Shown one piece after another: positions 1-6,865 of a DNA stretch of 15,556 bases. This stretch comes from an uncultured Dorea sp. (GTDB lineage Bacteria; Bacillota; Clostridia; Lachnospirales; Lachnospiraceae): assembly GCA_910584615.1 (NCBI GenBank), contig CAJUAM010000051.1, forward strand, positions 1-15,556, written 5' to 3'. The notes under the pieces were generated by a model, which did not search any database, was not told the origin of the DNA, and saw nothing but the letters and a program-made list of their open reading frames with translations. Positions within the stretch are counted from its first letter, which is position 1. The number at the start of each line of letters is the position of its first letter. Made by a program: the position numbers and the translations under genes.

Positions 1-1
1 G

Positions 2-946
2 ATAGAGAACCATCTCCGGCCGCAGATGCTTGAGGATTATATCGGGCAGGAGAAGGCGAAGGAGACTTTGAAGATATATATTGAGGCTGCGAAGGAGAGG
101 AAAGAGGCTCTTGATCATGTGCTGTTTTATGGTCCGCCGGGACTTGGGAAGACAACTCTTGCCGGGATCATAGCTAATGAGATGGGAGTGAATATTAAGA
201 TCACCTCCGGTCCTGCTATAGAAAAGCCGGGAGAGATGGCGGCGATCCTCAACAATCTACAGGAAGGGGATGTGCTCTTTGTGGATGAGATTCACCGTCT
301 GAACCGTCAGGTTGAAGAGGTCTTATATCCTGCCATGGAGGATTATGCCATTGATATTATGATCGGAAAAGGTGCTACGGCCCGCTCTATCCGGCTGGAA
401 CTTCCGAAATTCACTCTTGTAGGGGCTACTACAAGGGCGGGGATGCTGACAGCGCCTTTAAGAGACCGGTTCGGGGTGGTGAACCGCCTTGAATTCTATA
501 CAGTGGACGAGTTAGAGACGATCATACAGCGTTCGGCAGGAGTGCTTGAAGTTGAGATAGACAGGCAGGGTGCCCATGCCCTTGCAAGACGTTCAAGAGG
601 GACGCCAAGACTTGCCAACCGGCTGTTAAAGCGTGTCCGGGATTTTGCGCAGGTTAAATATGACGGGTATATTACGGAAGAGGTTGCTGATTATGCCCTT
701 GATATCCTGGATGTGGATAAGGAAGGACTTGACCAGACAGACAGAGATCTTCTTGTTACAATGATGGAGAAGTTCCAGGGGGGACCTGTCGGACTTGATA
801 CTCTGGCAGCATCGATCGGAGAGGATGCGGGTACGATTGAAGATGTGTACGAACCGTACCTTCTAAAGAACGGATTTATCCAGCGTACTCCGCGCGGAAG
901 AGTTATTACAGACAAAGCGTACACCCATTTGGGGCTTGTAAGATAG
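2..946 (+). CDS. ruvB: RuvB Holliday junction branch-migration ATPase (5' end cut off)
   Basis: RuvB is the hexameric AAA+ motor that, with RuvA, drives branch migration of Holliday junctions in recombination and repair. The frame is open from base 2, reading IENHLRPQ directly before the first ATG at 26. That is normal RuvB N-terminal sequence, so the true start lies left of the window and the ATG at 26 is internal. Numbering from that Met, I see Walker A GPPGLGKT (36-43), Walker B LFVDEIH with the DE pair at 87-88, sensor-1 LVGATTRAG (131-139), the arginine-finger stretch RDRFG (146-150) and the C-terminal winged-helix motif TPRGR near 293. Visible length is 314 codons against the usual 330-345, so only about 15-30 residues are missing. 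ruvA is normally just upstream but is outside the window. The family call is very secure. Confidence 0.97.
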   Translation: MENHLRPQMLEDYIGQEKAKETLKIYIEAAKERKEALDHVLFYGPPGLGKTTLAGIIANEMGVNIKITSGPAIEKPGEMAAILNNLQEGDVLFVDEIHRLNRQVEEVLYPAMEDYAIDIMIGKGATARSIRLELPKFTLVGATTRAGMLTAPLRDRFGVVNRLEFYTVDELETIIQRSAGVLEVEIDRQGAHALARRSRGTPRLANRLLKRVRDFAQVKYDGYITEEVADYALDILDVDKEGLDQTDRDLLVTMMEKFQGGPVGLDTLAASIGEDAGTIEDVYEPYLLKNGFIQRTPRGRVITDKAYTHLGLVR

Positions 947-964
947 GCATTTCATGAAAAAATA

Positions 965-998
965 GTGAAAATCAGTTGAAAATGGTGAAAAACAGTTG
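965..998 (+). repeat. Pair of 14-bp direct repeats at the zapA promoter
   Basis: GTGAAAATCAGTTG (965-978) recurs as GTGAAAAACAGTTG (985-998), 13 of 14 identical, with starts exactly 20 bp apart, close to two helical turns. The second copy runs into the -35 element. The geometry would suit a dimeric DNA-binding protein, but no factor can be named from the sequence. Confidence 0.55.
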
Positions 999-1024
999 GT
1001 TTTTGGTAAAGTTTAGTTTATAAT
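996..1024 (+). promoter_or_regulatory. Probable sigma-A promoter for zapA
   Basis: TTGGTT (996-1001) and a perfect TATAAT (1019-1024) are separated by 17 bp. This puts transcription initiation near 1031, about 37 nt before the zapA ATG. The -35 keeps the TTG core but is otherwise weak, which fits the upstream repeat acting as an activator or repressor site. Confidence 0.7.
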
Positions 1025-1067
1025 AAGGGAAGAAGTTGAAAAAGGATTTTAAGTCGGGGAGGCTTTT

Positions 1068-1478
1068 ATGGCATCATCAAAGAATTTTACGGAAGTTTTA
1101 ATCGGCGGAAAGGTGTTCAATCTTGGAGGGTTTGAAAGTGAAGAATATCTGCAGAAGGTTTCAACCTACCTGAACCACAAGATTGATGAGCTTGCCAGCA
1201 ATGACGGCTACCGCAAACAGAGTTCAGAGACAAGGAGTGTACTTTTAGCGCTGAACATTGCAGATGATTATTTTAAAGCGAGAAAGCAGGGCAGTTCTCT
1301 GGAAACGGATATCGAATCGAAGGACAAAGAGATGTATGATCTAAAGCATGATTTGATATCTGTACAGATTAAGCTTGAGAATGCCGAGAAAGCGATGGAC
1401 AGGCTGAAAGAGGAGAACAAAGAGCTCCAGATGAAGATTGTCAAGCTGGAGACAGAGATGAAGAATAAGCGTAAGTAA
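1068..1478 (+). CDS. zapA: ZapA cell division protein
   Basis: ZapA is a small cytosolic protein that cross-links FtsZ protofilaments and stabilises the Z ring. At 136 aa this is somewhat longer than many ZapA proteins. The N-terminal globular part (residues 1-70) carries the family pattern of a short beta hairpin (VLIGGKVFNLGG), an SEEYLQKVSTYLNHKIDEL helix and a VLLALNIADDYFK helix. Residues about 78-136 are charged and heptad-like, as expected for the coiled coil used in dimer and tetramer formation. The ATG is preceded by GGGGAGG (1056-1062) at 5-nt spacing, so the start is secure. The gene has its own promoter and is followed at once by a hairpin terminator. ZapA beside downstream SEDS and PBP genes gives this region a division and wall theme. 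Confidence 0.9.
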   Translation: MASSKNFTEVLIGGKVFNLGGFESEEYLQKVSTYLNHKIDELASNDGYRKQSSETRSVLLALNIADDYFKARKQGSSLETDIESKDKEMYDLKHDLISVQIKLENAEKAMDRLKEENKELQMKIVKLETEMKNKRK

Positions 1479-1479
1479 T

Positions 1480-1505
1480 AAAGGCTGTCGTTTGACAGCC
1501 TTTTT
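1480..1505 (+). terminator. Intrinsic terminator after zapA
   Basis: A 10-bp perfect stem AAAGGCTGTC / GACAGCCTTT (1480-1489 with 1494-1503) closes a GTTT loop and ends in TTTTT. The U-tract is short, so read-through is likely. The next gene starts only 24 nt later, leaving no room for a promoter in between. Confidence 0.8.
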
Positions 1506-1528
1506 ACTCGCAGGGAAGATATAAGGGA

Positions 1529-3682
1529 ATGATACAGATTATGGAAAATGAGATTGAGATACTTGCGCCGGCAGGTTCAAAGGAGAGTCTTGTAGCGGCG
1601 GTAAGTGCAGGCGCTGATGCCATATATCTTGGTGGTAAGAGATTCGGCGCGCGTGTTTTTGCCGATAATTTCAGTGAAGAGGAGCTTCTTGAAGCTATAG
1701 ATTATGTGCATATCCATAGGAAGAAGATATATCTGACAGTCAATACACTGATCAAAGATGCGGAACTTGAAGAACTGTGTGAGTATCTTGCGCCTTATTA
1801 CTGCCGGGGACTTGATGCGGTGATCGTACAGGATATGGGAGCAATGGAGCTTATAAGAGAAGTATTTCCAGATCTGCCTGTTCATGTCAGCACGCAGGCG
1901 ACAATTACAGGAGCTTTGGGAGCAGAGTTTTTTAAGAAGAAAGGTGTAAGCCGTATCGTGCCGGCCAGAGAGCTGAGTCTTATGGAAGTCAGGAAGATGA
2001 AACAGATGTCGGGATTAGAGATCGAATGCTTTGTGCACGGAGCGCTCTGTTACTGTTACTCGGGGCAGTGCCTGCTGAGCAGCATGATCGGCGGAAGGAG
2101 CGGAAACAGGGGACAGTGTGCCCAGCCCTGCAGACTTCCCTTTTCTGTTTCGGACGGAAAAAGAAAGGATATCTTAAGTCTTAAAGATCTGTGTACGATC
2201 GACATGATACCGGAACTTATAGAGGCGGGGATTGATTCTTTTAAGATTGAAGGACGTATGAAGCAGCCCGGGTATGTGTATACTGTCGTAAGTATGTACC
2301 GTAAATACGCGGATTTATACAGAAGATACGGGAAAGATGGATTTTATGTTTCTGACAGGGATAAAGGGATCCTTGAAGGAAGCTATTTAAGGCGAGGATA
2401 TACGAAGGGATATTATCATCAGCACAATGGGAAAGATATGCTGGCTCTCTGCCGTCCGAAAGAGGATACGGGGGCATTATCTGTACCTTCCGATAAAATG
2501 CAAGAAAAAATTAATGGGAAATTAATATTTTCGGAAGGAGAACGTGTTAAACTGTATGTTGAGATGCGGGATATGGAAATCAGCTGTGAGGGCGCCATAG
2601 TCCAGAAAGCGCAAAACCAGCCCCTTGATGCGGCACGTATCGAAAAGCAGATGAGAAAGACCGGGAATACAGAATTTGTATTTGACAGTCTGGATATTGA
2701 GATAAAGGGGAGCGGATTTCTTCCTATGCAGGCGCTGAATGAACTGCGTAGAGAAGCTATAGAGAAGCTTGAGAAAGAGATTGTATTAATGCATCGCAGA
2801 AAGCTGATAAAGGGAGAAGGCAGGATTCTGCGCGGTCTGTATAAAGAAGAGTATTCATGTCAGGACTGTGATGATGATCCCAAAGATCTGCCGCGGCTTT
2901 CGGTGCTTGTGTCAAATGCGGCGCAGCTTGAAGCTGTGCTTGGGGATGAACATATTGATACGGTATATGTGGAATCGGAGATTGATCTTTGTATAGTGCG
3001 GGATAGAAAGTCACAAAGGCAGAAGGTATTTCTTGCTATGCCTTATATTTTCAGGGAAGATATAGTGCCGGGATGGGAGCGGCGGTATAAAGAACACGTG
3101 AGTGTGTTCGACGGTGTGCTGGTCCGCAACTGGGAAAGTTTCCAGTGGCTTAAAGAAAAGGGATATCAAAAAGAGATCCGTACAGACTATGATCTGTATG
3201 TGTTCAACAGGATGAGTAAGAAAAGCATGGGTAATATGGGGATCAGCCGTTTCTTTGCACCTGTAGAATTAAATTACAGGGAGCTTAAAGAGCTTGGGAT
3301 CACAGAAGGGGGTCTGATCGTATACGGAAACCAGCCGGTGATGGTGACAGCTAACTGTATCAAGAAAAATACAGACAGATGCAGCAAAGAAGATGGGTAT
3401 CTGTATCTGACTGACAGGTATCAGAAGAAGTTTTTAGTGAAAAACTGCTGCGACTGCTGTTATAATGTGATGTATAACTGCAGTCCCCTTATGCTTCTTT
3501 CGCAGGCAGAAGAAGTTAGAAATCTAAGGCCCGCAGAGCTTCGCATGGATATGACTGTTGAGACTGTAAAAGAAGCAAAGAGGATGATTTTACTATATTG
3601 GGAATGCTTTAAAGAAAACCGTCCAGTAAAAATGCCGGATATGGATTACACAAAGGGGCATTTCAGACGAGGAGTGAAGTAG
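1529..3682 (+). CDS. U32 family peptidase-like protein with C-terminal extension (RlhA/TrhP-type)
   Basis: The N-terminal half is a U32 catalytic-type domain: EILAPAG followed by AGADAIYLG (residues 9-36), then the exact PROSITE-style U32 signature ECFVHGALCYCYSGQCLLS (166-184), RGQCAQPCR (194-202) and FKIEGRMK (238-245). Cysteines 174, 181, 197 and 201 are in the usual conserved positions. The protein is 717 aa, much longer than a minimal U32 protein, and matches the long class with a DUF3656-type C-terminal region. A second Cys cluster, CCDCCYNVMYNC, lies near residues 639-650 and suggests a metal site. Despite the name, characterised relatives (E. coli RlhA, and TrhP/YegQ) take part in prephenate-dependent hydroxylation of 23S rRNA or tRNA rather than proteolysis; that role is inferred here. 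ATG 1529 has AGGGAAG 10 nt upstream; ATG 1541 (MENEIEI) is a possible alternative start. The stop overlaps the ribosome binding site of the next gene. Confidence 0.85.
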   Translation: MIQIMENEIEILAPAGSKESLVAAVSAGADAIYLGGKRFGARVFADNFSEEELLEAIDYVHIHRKKIYLTVNTLIKDAELEELCEYLAPYYCRGLDAVIVQDMGAMELIREVFPDLPVHVSTQATITGALGAEFFKKKGVSRIVPARELSLMEVRKMKQMSGLEIECFVHGALCYCYSGQCLLSSMIGGRSGNRGQCAQPCRLPFSVSDGKRKDILSLKDLCTIDMIPELIEAGIDSFKIEGRMKQPGYVYTVVSMYRKYADLYRRYGKDGFYVSDRDKGILEGSYLRRGYTKGYYHQHNGKDMLALCRPKEDTGALSVPSDKMQEKINGKLIFSEGERVKLYVEMRDMEISCEGAIVQKAQNQPLDAARIEKQMRKTGNTEFVFDSLDIEIKGSGFLPMQALNELRREAIEKLEKEIVLMHRRKLIKGEGRILRGLYKEEYSCQDCDDDPKDLPRLSVLVSNAAQLEAVLGDEHIDTVYVESEIDLCIVRDRKSQRQKVFLAMPYIFREDIVPGWERRYKEHVSVFDGVLVRNWESFQWLKEKGYQKEIRTDYDLYVFNRMSKKSMGNMGISRFFAPVELNYRELKELGITEGGLIVYGNQPVMVTANCIKKNTDRCSKEDGYLYLTDRYQKKFLVKNCCDCCYNVMYNCSPLMLLSQAEEVRNLRPAELRMDMTVETVKEAKRMILLYWECFKENRPVKMPDMDYTKGHFRRGVK

Positions 3683-3690
3683 GTGAAGGA

Positions 3691-5163
3691 TTGGCAAATA
3701 TTATAATACAATTATCAAAATATCTGATGATCTTACTGATCACAGCATATGTGTTTTTGTGTTTCAGTATCTTTGGGTACAGGGATCCCTACAGGAAGAT
3801 ACAGCTGCTCAGGAAACAGACAGTGCTTATGTTTTTCATACATGCGCTGGCATTTGCGTCTATGTATCTGGCAACGGATGATATTAAGATGCTGGCATTT
3901 TATTTGATGCAGGTATCGCTTTTTGCTGCGATCTTACTGCTTTATACGATCATTTATCCAAAGGTGTCAAGACTTGTTGTCAACAATATGTGCATGCTTT
4001 TATGTATCGGTATGATCATGCTTACGAGACTTGATTATGCCAGTGCTGTGAAGCAGTTTGCCATTGCGACGGTGGCAGTTACGATGAGTCTTTTTGTTCC
4101 GGTAGTGATAAGGAAATTCAAGCTTTTGTCCGAGTGGAGGAACTTTTATGCCATCGCGGGTATCGTATCGCTGGCTATCGTGCTTGTGTTCGGACAGGTT
4201 GCGGGCGGTGCTCTGCTTGGCTTTAAAGTGAAAGGTATAAGTATACAGCCGTCAGAGCTTGTGAAGATCATATTCGTGTTTTTCGTGGCTTCAAGTTTTA
4301 AGCTGTCGCTGGAATTTAAAAATATTGTCATTACTACAGCGATCGCGGCGTTCCACGTGCTGATACTGGTTGTGTCGAGGGATTTGGGCGCGGCATTGAT
4401 CATATTTGTTGTATATCTGGTTATGCTTTATGTAGCAACGAAGCAGCCCCTTTATATTTTGGCCGGGCTGAGTGCGGGGGGACTTGCTTCTGCGATAGCA
4501 TATCAGTTGTTCAGTCACGTTAAAGTGCGGGTTGTGGCGTGGAAAGATCCGATGGCAGCGTATAAGACGGGGGGTTATCAGATCGTCCAGTTTTTGTTTG
4601 CCATTGGGAGCGGCGGATGGTTTGGCATGGGACTTTTCCAGGGGTCGCCGGAGACGATACCGGTTGCTACGTCAGACGGGATATTTGCCGCTATTTGTGA
4701 AGAGATGGGACTGATCTTCGCGCTGTGTATGATATTGATCTGTTTGAGCTGCTATGTGATGTTTTTAAATATTGCCATGCAGCTTCACAATATGTTTTAT
4801 AAACTGGTTGCGCTGGGACTGGGGACCTGTTATATCTTTCAGGTATTCTTAACGATCGGCGGCGAGACAAAGTTTATCCCTCTTACGGGTGTGACGATTC
4901 CGTTAGTCAGCTATGGGGGTAGTTCACTCATCAGTACAGTGGTCATGTTTGGGATCATCCAGGGACTTTATATTTTAAGAGAAGACGAGGAGCAGGCGAT
5001 TGAGAGACAGAGACAGGAGAAGTTACGAGCAAAGAGAGGCTATAAAGAGGCGGGAGCGGCGAGAAGAAAAGCGCCAGATGACGAGGAGAGACCGCAGAGA
5101 GGCAAACCGAGAAGACAGGCAGAGAGCAAAGAAAGAGCGCGTCCGAAACAAAGAATTCGCTAG
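3691..5163 (+). CDS. SEDS peptidoglycan glycosyltransferase (FtsW/RodA/SpoVE family)
   Basis: SEDS proteins polymerise lipid II into glycan strands in the membrane, paired with a class B PBP. The 490-aa protein is very hydrophobic to about residue 428, with some ten membrane segments. Family marks are QPSELVK (186-192), SRDLGAAL (229-236) with D231 at the position of the essential catalytic Asp, IGSGGWFGMGL (305-315), TSDGIFAAICEE (327-338) and PLTGVTIPLVSYGGSS (397-412). Residues 430-490 form a highly charged cytoplasmic tail encoded inside the overlap with the PBP gene. The start is TTG; AGGTGA (3681-3686), overlapping the upstream stop codon, pairs with the anti-SD at good spacing, which implies translational coupling. 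Sequence alone does not separate FtsW from RodA or SpoVE. Pairing with a short PBP resembles actinobacterial rodA-pbpA. Confidence 0.9.
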   Translation: MANIIIQLSKYLMILLITAYVFLCFSIFGYRDPYRKIQLLRKQTVLMFFIHALAFASMYLATDDIKMLAFYLMQVSLFAAILLLYTIIYPKVSRLVVNNMCMLLCIGMIMLTRLDYASAVKQFAIATVAVTMSLFVPVVIRKFKLLSEWRNFYAIAGIVSLAIVLVFGQVAGGALLGFKVKGISIQPSELVKIIFVFFVASSFKLSLEFKNIVITTAIAAFHVLILVVSRDLGAALIIFVVYLVMLYVATKQPLYILAGLSAGGLASAIAYQLFSHVKVRVVAWKDPMAAYKTGGYQIVQFLFAIGSGGWFGMGLFQGSPETIPVATSDGIFAAICEEMGLIFALCMILICLSCYVMFLNIAMQLHNMFYKLVALGLGTCYIFQVFLTIGGETKFIPLTGVTIPLVSYGGSSLISTVVMFGIIQGLYILREDEEQAIERQRQEKLRAKRGYKEAGAARRKAPDDEERPQRGKPRRQAESKERARPKQRIR

Positions 5164-6529
5164 GGTTACGTATACATTTGTGACGCTTTTCCTTGTGATG
5201 ATGGGATATATCGTATATTTTCATTTGACGGAAAGTAAGGATTTTATACGGAGTCCTTATAACCAGAGACAGGATTCGCTGGCAGACCGTATAAAACGGG
5301 GCAGGATCTTAGATAAGAACGGCAGGGTCCTTGCCGAGACTGTGACTGGAAAGGGAGGATCAGAGTACCGGAAATATCCGTATGGGGAAATGTTTGCCCA
5401 TGTTGTCGGATATACGGCAAAGGGAAAGACCGGTATCGAATCTATCGAAAATTCGGCTCTGCTTACTTCAAACGCGTTTTTCCTGGAAAAATTCAGGAAT
5501 GAATTAAAAGATGAGAAAAATTCAGGAGATAATGTGGTCACGACTCTGGATGTAAATATCCAGGAAGCGGCTTACGAAGCGCTGGGCAGTTCGAAAGGCG
5601 CGGTAGTTGCTATAGAACCGAATACGGGAAAGATTGTCGCAATGGTGTCAAAACCTGATTTTGATCCGAATACGATTTCTGAGGACTGGGAAGAATTAAA
5701 TGAGGATGACAGCGGTGTGCTGGTAAACCGTGCGACGCAGGGCCAGTACGCGCCCGGATCCACTTTTAAAGTCATCACTGCGCTTGAATTTATGCGGCAG
5801 GATTCCGGATATGCCGGATATTCTTACAAGTGCAGCGGAAAGATCAAGGCAGGGAGCAACACGATCCACTGTTACGGCGGAAAAGTGCACGGGAAGGTAG
5901 ACTTAAAGGACAGTCTTGCGTATTCCTGCAACACTTCTTTCTGCAGTATCGGGAGTGAGCTTAAAATCAGCAGTTTTCGAAAGACTACGAAAGAACTTTT
6001 ATTTGATTCTAAACTTCCTTCGGAGCTTCCTTATAATAAGAGTAAATTCGCGCTTGGAGAACATGCCGGTACGGCGGAGCGGATGATGACGGCGATGGGA
6101 CAGGGGCAGACGCAGGTAAGTCCTTATCATATGGCGCTCATTACTTCGGCTATTGCCAACAGCGGAACTTTGATGAAGCCGTATCTCGTAGATTCGGTTA
6201 CAAACCATACCGGAACAATCGTCAGCAAGAACAGGCCGGATAAATATAAAGAACTTATGTCTGCCAAAGAAGCGGCAAAGCTTAAAAAATATATGGAGAG
6301 TGTCACGGATTACGGCACTGCATCAGTCCTTTCGAATGCGGGATACACGACTGCCGGGAAGACGGGAACTGCCGAGTACAGTTCTGATAAGGGCAAAGAT
6401 CATTCATGGTTTATCGGTATCGCGAATGTGGATAATCCGGATCTTGTTGTGAGTGTAGTGATTGAAGCGTCAGATGGTACTGCCAAAGCTGTCAATGTAG
6501 CGAAAGAGGTATTTGACGCATATTACTAG
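5000..6529 (+). CDS. Class B penicillin-binding protein (transpeptidase), PbpA-like
   Basis: This membrane-anchored transpeptidase would cross-link the glycan made by the adjacent SEDS protein. Order: a strongly basic cytoplasmic tail (1-54), one transmembrane helix (about 55-76), a short linker domain with RIKRGRILDKNGRVLAET (97-114), then the transpeptidase domain. Catalytic motifs are STFK (254-257, nucleophile S254), SCN (309-311) and KTGTA (454-458). At 509 aa it is shorter than PBP2 or FtsI proteins with a full dimerisation domain and resembles the roughly 490-aa PbpA type. The start is TTG 5000 with GAGGAG (4987-4992) 7 nt upstream. The first in-frame ATG (5078) lacks a good SD, so I prefer the TTG, which makes the gene overlap the SEDS gene by 164 nt in another frame. 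Both reading frames are intact, so this is not a frameshift. Confidence 0.92.
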   Translation: MRDRDRRSYEQREAIKRRERREEKRQMTRRDRREANREDRQRAKKERVRNKEFARVTYTFVTLFLVMMGYIVYFHLTESKDFIRSPYNQRQDSLADRIKRGRILDKNGRVLAETVTGKGGSEYRKYPYGEMFAHVVGYTAKGKTGIESIENSALLTSNAFFLEKFRNELKDEKNSGDNVVTTLDVNIQEAAYEALGSSKGAVVAIEPNTGKIVAMVSKPDFDPNTISEDWEELNEDDSGVLVNRATQGQYAPGSTFKVITALEFMRQDSGYAGYSYKCSGKIKAGSNTIHCYGGKVHGKVDLKDSLAYSCNTSFCSIGSELKISSFRKTTKELLFDSKLPSELPYNKSKFALGEHAGTAERMMTAMGQGQTQVSPYHMALITSAIANSGTLMKPYLVDSVTNHTGTIVSKNRPDKYKELMSAKEAAKLKKYMESVTDYGTASVLSNAGYTTAGKTGTAEYSSDKGKDHSWFIGIANVDNPDLVVSVVIEASDGTAKAVNVAKEVFDAYY

Positions 6530-6540
6530 GAGAGATCTGT

Positions 6541-6864
6541 ATGAGATATTACAAACATCTGTATGTAGCAGAAAGTCTTAAAAAGAAACAAAAGAAAATC
6601 ATATCTAAGCTTGATAAGGGAAAATTTCAGCTTAATATCTGCCTTCTTGTGCTTCCGGATACGAAAGATAATCAGCTTGAGATCATAGATCCGAATTTGT
6701 TCCTGCAGAAAAATTATCCCAGGAGAGACTTTTTTGTGGTAGGAATTGCGAAAGGTTTTGAAGAAGCTCTGGAAATACTGGAAGAAATTGTACAAAACGT
6801 GTATAATGAGACAAGAGGGGCAGACATTCGTTCCTATATTCTGAATAAAGAGCAGGAAGGTTAA
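6541..6864 (+). CDS. Conserved-looking 107-aa protein of unknown function
   Basis: I do not recognise a family. The start is well supported: AGGAGAG (6528-6534) overlaps the PBP stop codon and sits 6 nt before the ATG, so translation is probably coupled to the PBP. The protein is soluble-looking. Residues 1-30 are basic (SLKKKQKKIISKLDKGK), a beta-like stretch NICLLVLP follows, then DFFVVGIAKG near 64-73 and an acidic helix EEALEILEEIVQNVYNE to about 91. The alternation of strands and helices suggests a small alpha/beta fold. It ends 1 nt before the DUF2953 start, so the three genes are surely co-transcribed. A structural or accessory role near wall synthesis is only a guess from position. 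Confidence 0.75.
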   Translation: MRYYKHLYVAESLKKKQKKIISKLDKGKFQLNICLLVLPDTKDNQLEIIDPNLFLQKNYPRRDFFVVGIAKGFEEALEILEEIVQNVYNETRGADIRSYILNKEQEG

Positions 6865-6865
6865 G

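Noticed and set aside
26..28. ATG at 26 as the ruvB start
   Set aside because: The frame is open to the window edge and encodes typical RuvB residues (NHLRPQ) upstream, so the gene is simply cut off.
951..960. TTTCATGAAA palindrome after ruvB as a terminator
   Set aside because: It is only 5 bp per arm, has no GC-rich stem and no T-tract.
3683..3706. GTG at 3683 with GAGGAG upstream as the start of the SEDS gene
   Set aside because: It is in a different frame and stops after seven codons. The TTG at 3691 is in the SEDS frame with AGGTGA well placed.
5000..5163. Frameshift or fused SEDS-PBP gene
   Set aside because: Both proteins are complete, with their own motifs, a proper stop for the SEDS gene and a proper ribosome site for the PBP. 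An overlap explains the data without an error.
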